DNA of 64,000 nucleotides, taken from the NCBI GenBank assembly GCA_019054805.1, contig JAHQIY010000011.1, positions 1,989,001 to 2,053,000 of the forward strand, written 5' to 3'. This stretch comes from Brachionus manjavacas. Taxonomy: Eukaryota > Rotifera > Eurotatoria > Ploima > Brachionidae. The position numbers were made by a program, and so were the translations under genes. Positions 63,530-64,000 of the stretch are shown here, piece after piece (positions within the stretch are counted from its first letter, which is position 1; every line of letters starts with the position of its first letter). The notes beneath the pieces were generated by a model that had not been told where the DNA came from, ran no database searches, and saw nothing but the letters and a program-made list of their open reading frames with translations.

Positions 63530-64000
63530 GTAAATTATTGTTTTTTTAATTTTTCTAAGAATTAAAAAGAAAAATTTAAAAAAAAAATAATATTTATGAA
63601 TCCGTTTTTCTCTTATTTAAAATTTTAAAACTTATTTTAAAACAAGTTTTAAAAGTTAAGAAAAAAAGTTCGAAAAAATCTACATCAGGCAAGACCTCAG
63701 AATTTTTGATTTTTATAAGTTTGACTTGACGACTTTTCAGAGTTATTTCTTGACTTAAGTGTTAAAAAATAAGGCAACTTAGTTTTTAGTACAAGTAACG
63801 ATTTTTAAAATTTTTTCAAAAAAGTAAAAATCTTGACTTGGACTATAATGACTTTTGTATTCAAAGTGTTTTTTCCAAAATTTCAGCTGATGATCTATTT
63901 GGAAAAAAACGTTTGAAGAAAAAATTAGAATCTTTTTAATGACACTATTAAAGTAATTAAAATCTTTTTAAATTAATTGTATTCAATCATTAAAAGTAAA
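63530..64000. other. AT-rich DNA at the window edge
   Basis: It contains scattered TTGACTTG/GACTT motifs (63720-63860). No gene recognised. Confidence 0.35.

Noticed and set aside
36434-63860. Recurrent CTTGACTTG-like words near 36434 and 63720-63860
   Set aside because: Short, irregular and not arranged in a unit that can be delimited.
1-64000. CRISPR arrays, rRNA genes, bacterial operons, phage genes
   Set aside because: None seen. Gene structure, introns and base composition are those of a eukaryotic nuclear genome.

Overview
The window is very AT-rich and eukaryotic. Short GT-AG introns, coding islands separated by kilobases of A/T-rich DNA, metazoan gene families (nuclear receptor, CYP3-type P450, C1GalT-like and METTL24-like Golgi-type enzymes, lysyl oxidase, active GH16 beta-glucanase) and many decayed LINE-like elements point to a small invertebrate. 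A monogonont rotifer such as Brachionus is my best guess, by inference from gene style only. No rRNA, CRISPR, operon or replication origin was seen.

Layout. 0.4-0.5 kb: first exon of an SLC22-like transporter (minus). 2.7-4.0 kb: LINE remnant. 4.9-11.9 kb: three intronless genes, namely a fatty acid desaturase, a B3/B4-domain protein fused to ankyrin repeats, and a large secreted lysyl oxidase (minus). 13.7-19.8 kb: MULE-like scrap, SH3 protein (minus), C1GalT-like glycosyltransferase, an orphan basic/acidic protein, and several hairpin-type small transposons. 20.3-28.9 kb: accessory region with a fold-back element carrying transposase scraps, a METTL24-like gene between inverted repeats, an inverted array of a GTCAGT motif, and a Merlin/ISXO2-type DNA transposon with an 8-bp target duplication. 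30.0-31.7 kb: secreted GH16 glucanase with a GC-AG intron. 32-36.3 kb: a small acidic-tailed gene or pseudogene, a young 5'-truncated LINE, a SINE-like sequence, a Ty3-type pol remnant and a near-perfect 302-bp palindrome. 37.5-39.6 kb: complete eight-exon cytochrome P450. 40-42.1 kb: LINE pseudogene with a nested hAT-type MITE. 44.3-51.7 kb: three-exon nuclear receptor (minus), its large exon lying between copies of a direct repeat. 54-60.2 kb: nested LINE fragments. 60.9-61.8 kb: small four-exon coiled-coil gene with retroelement RNase H sequence in its first intron. 62.1-63.5 kb: ubiquitin-specific protease remnants.

The host genes do not form one pathway. Shared traits are single-exon structure for most of the secretory or membrane enzymes and a TATAAATA box 46-54 bp before the ATG of three of them. 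The LINE fragments share a second trait: several 3' ends have a small hairpin followed by an A/T-rich or trinucleotide tail.

Gene models, splice sites and repeat boundaries were read by eye. Family assignments rest on recognised motifs, not on searches.
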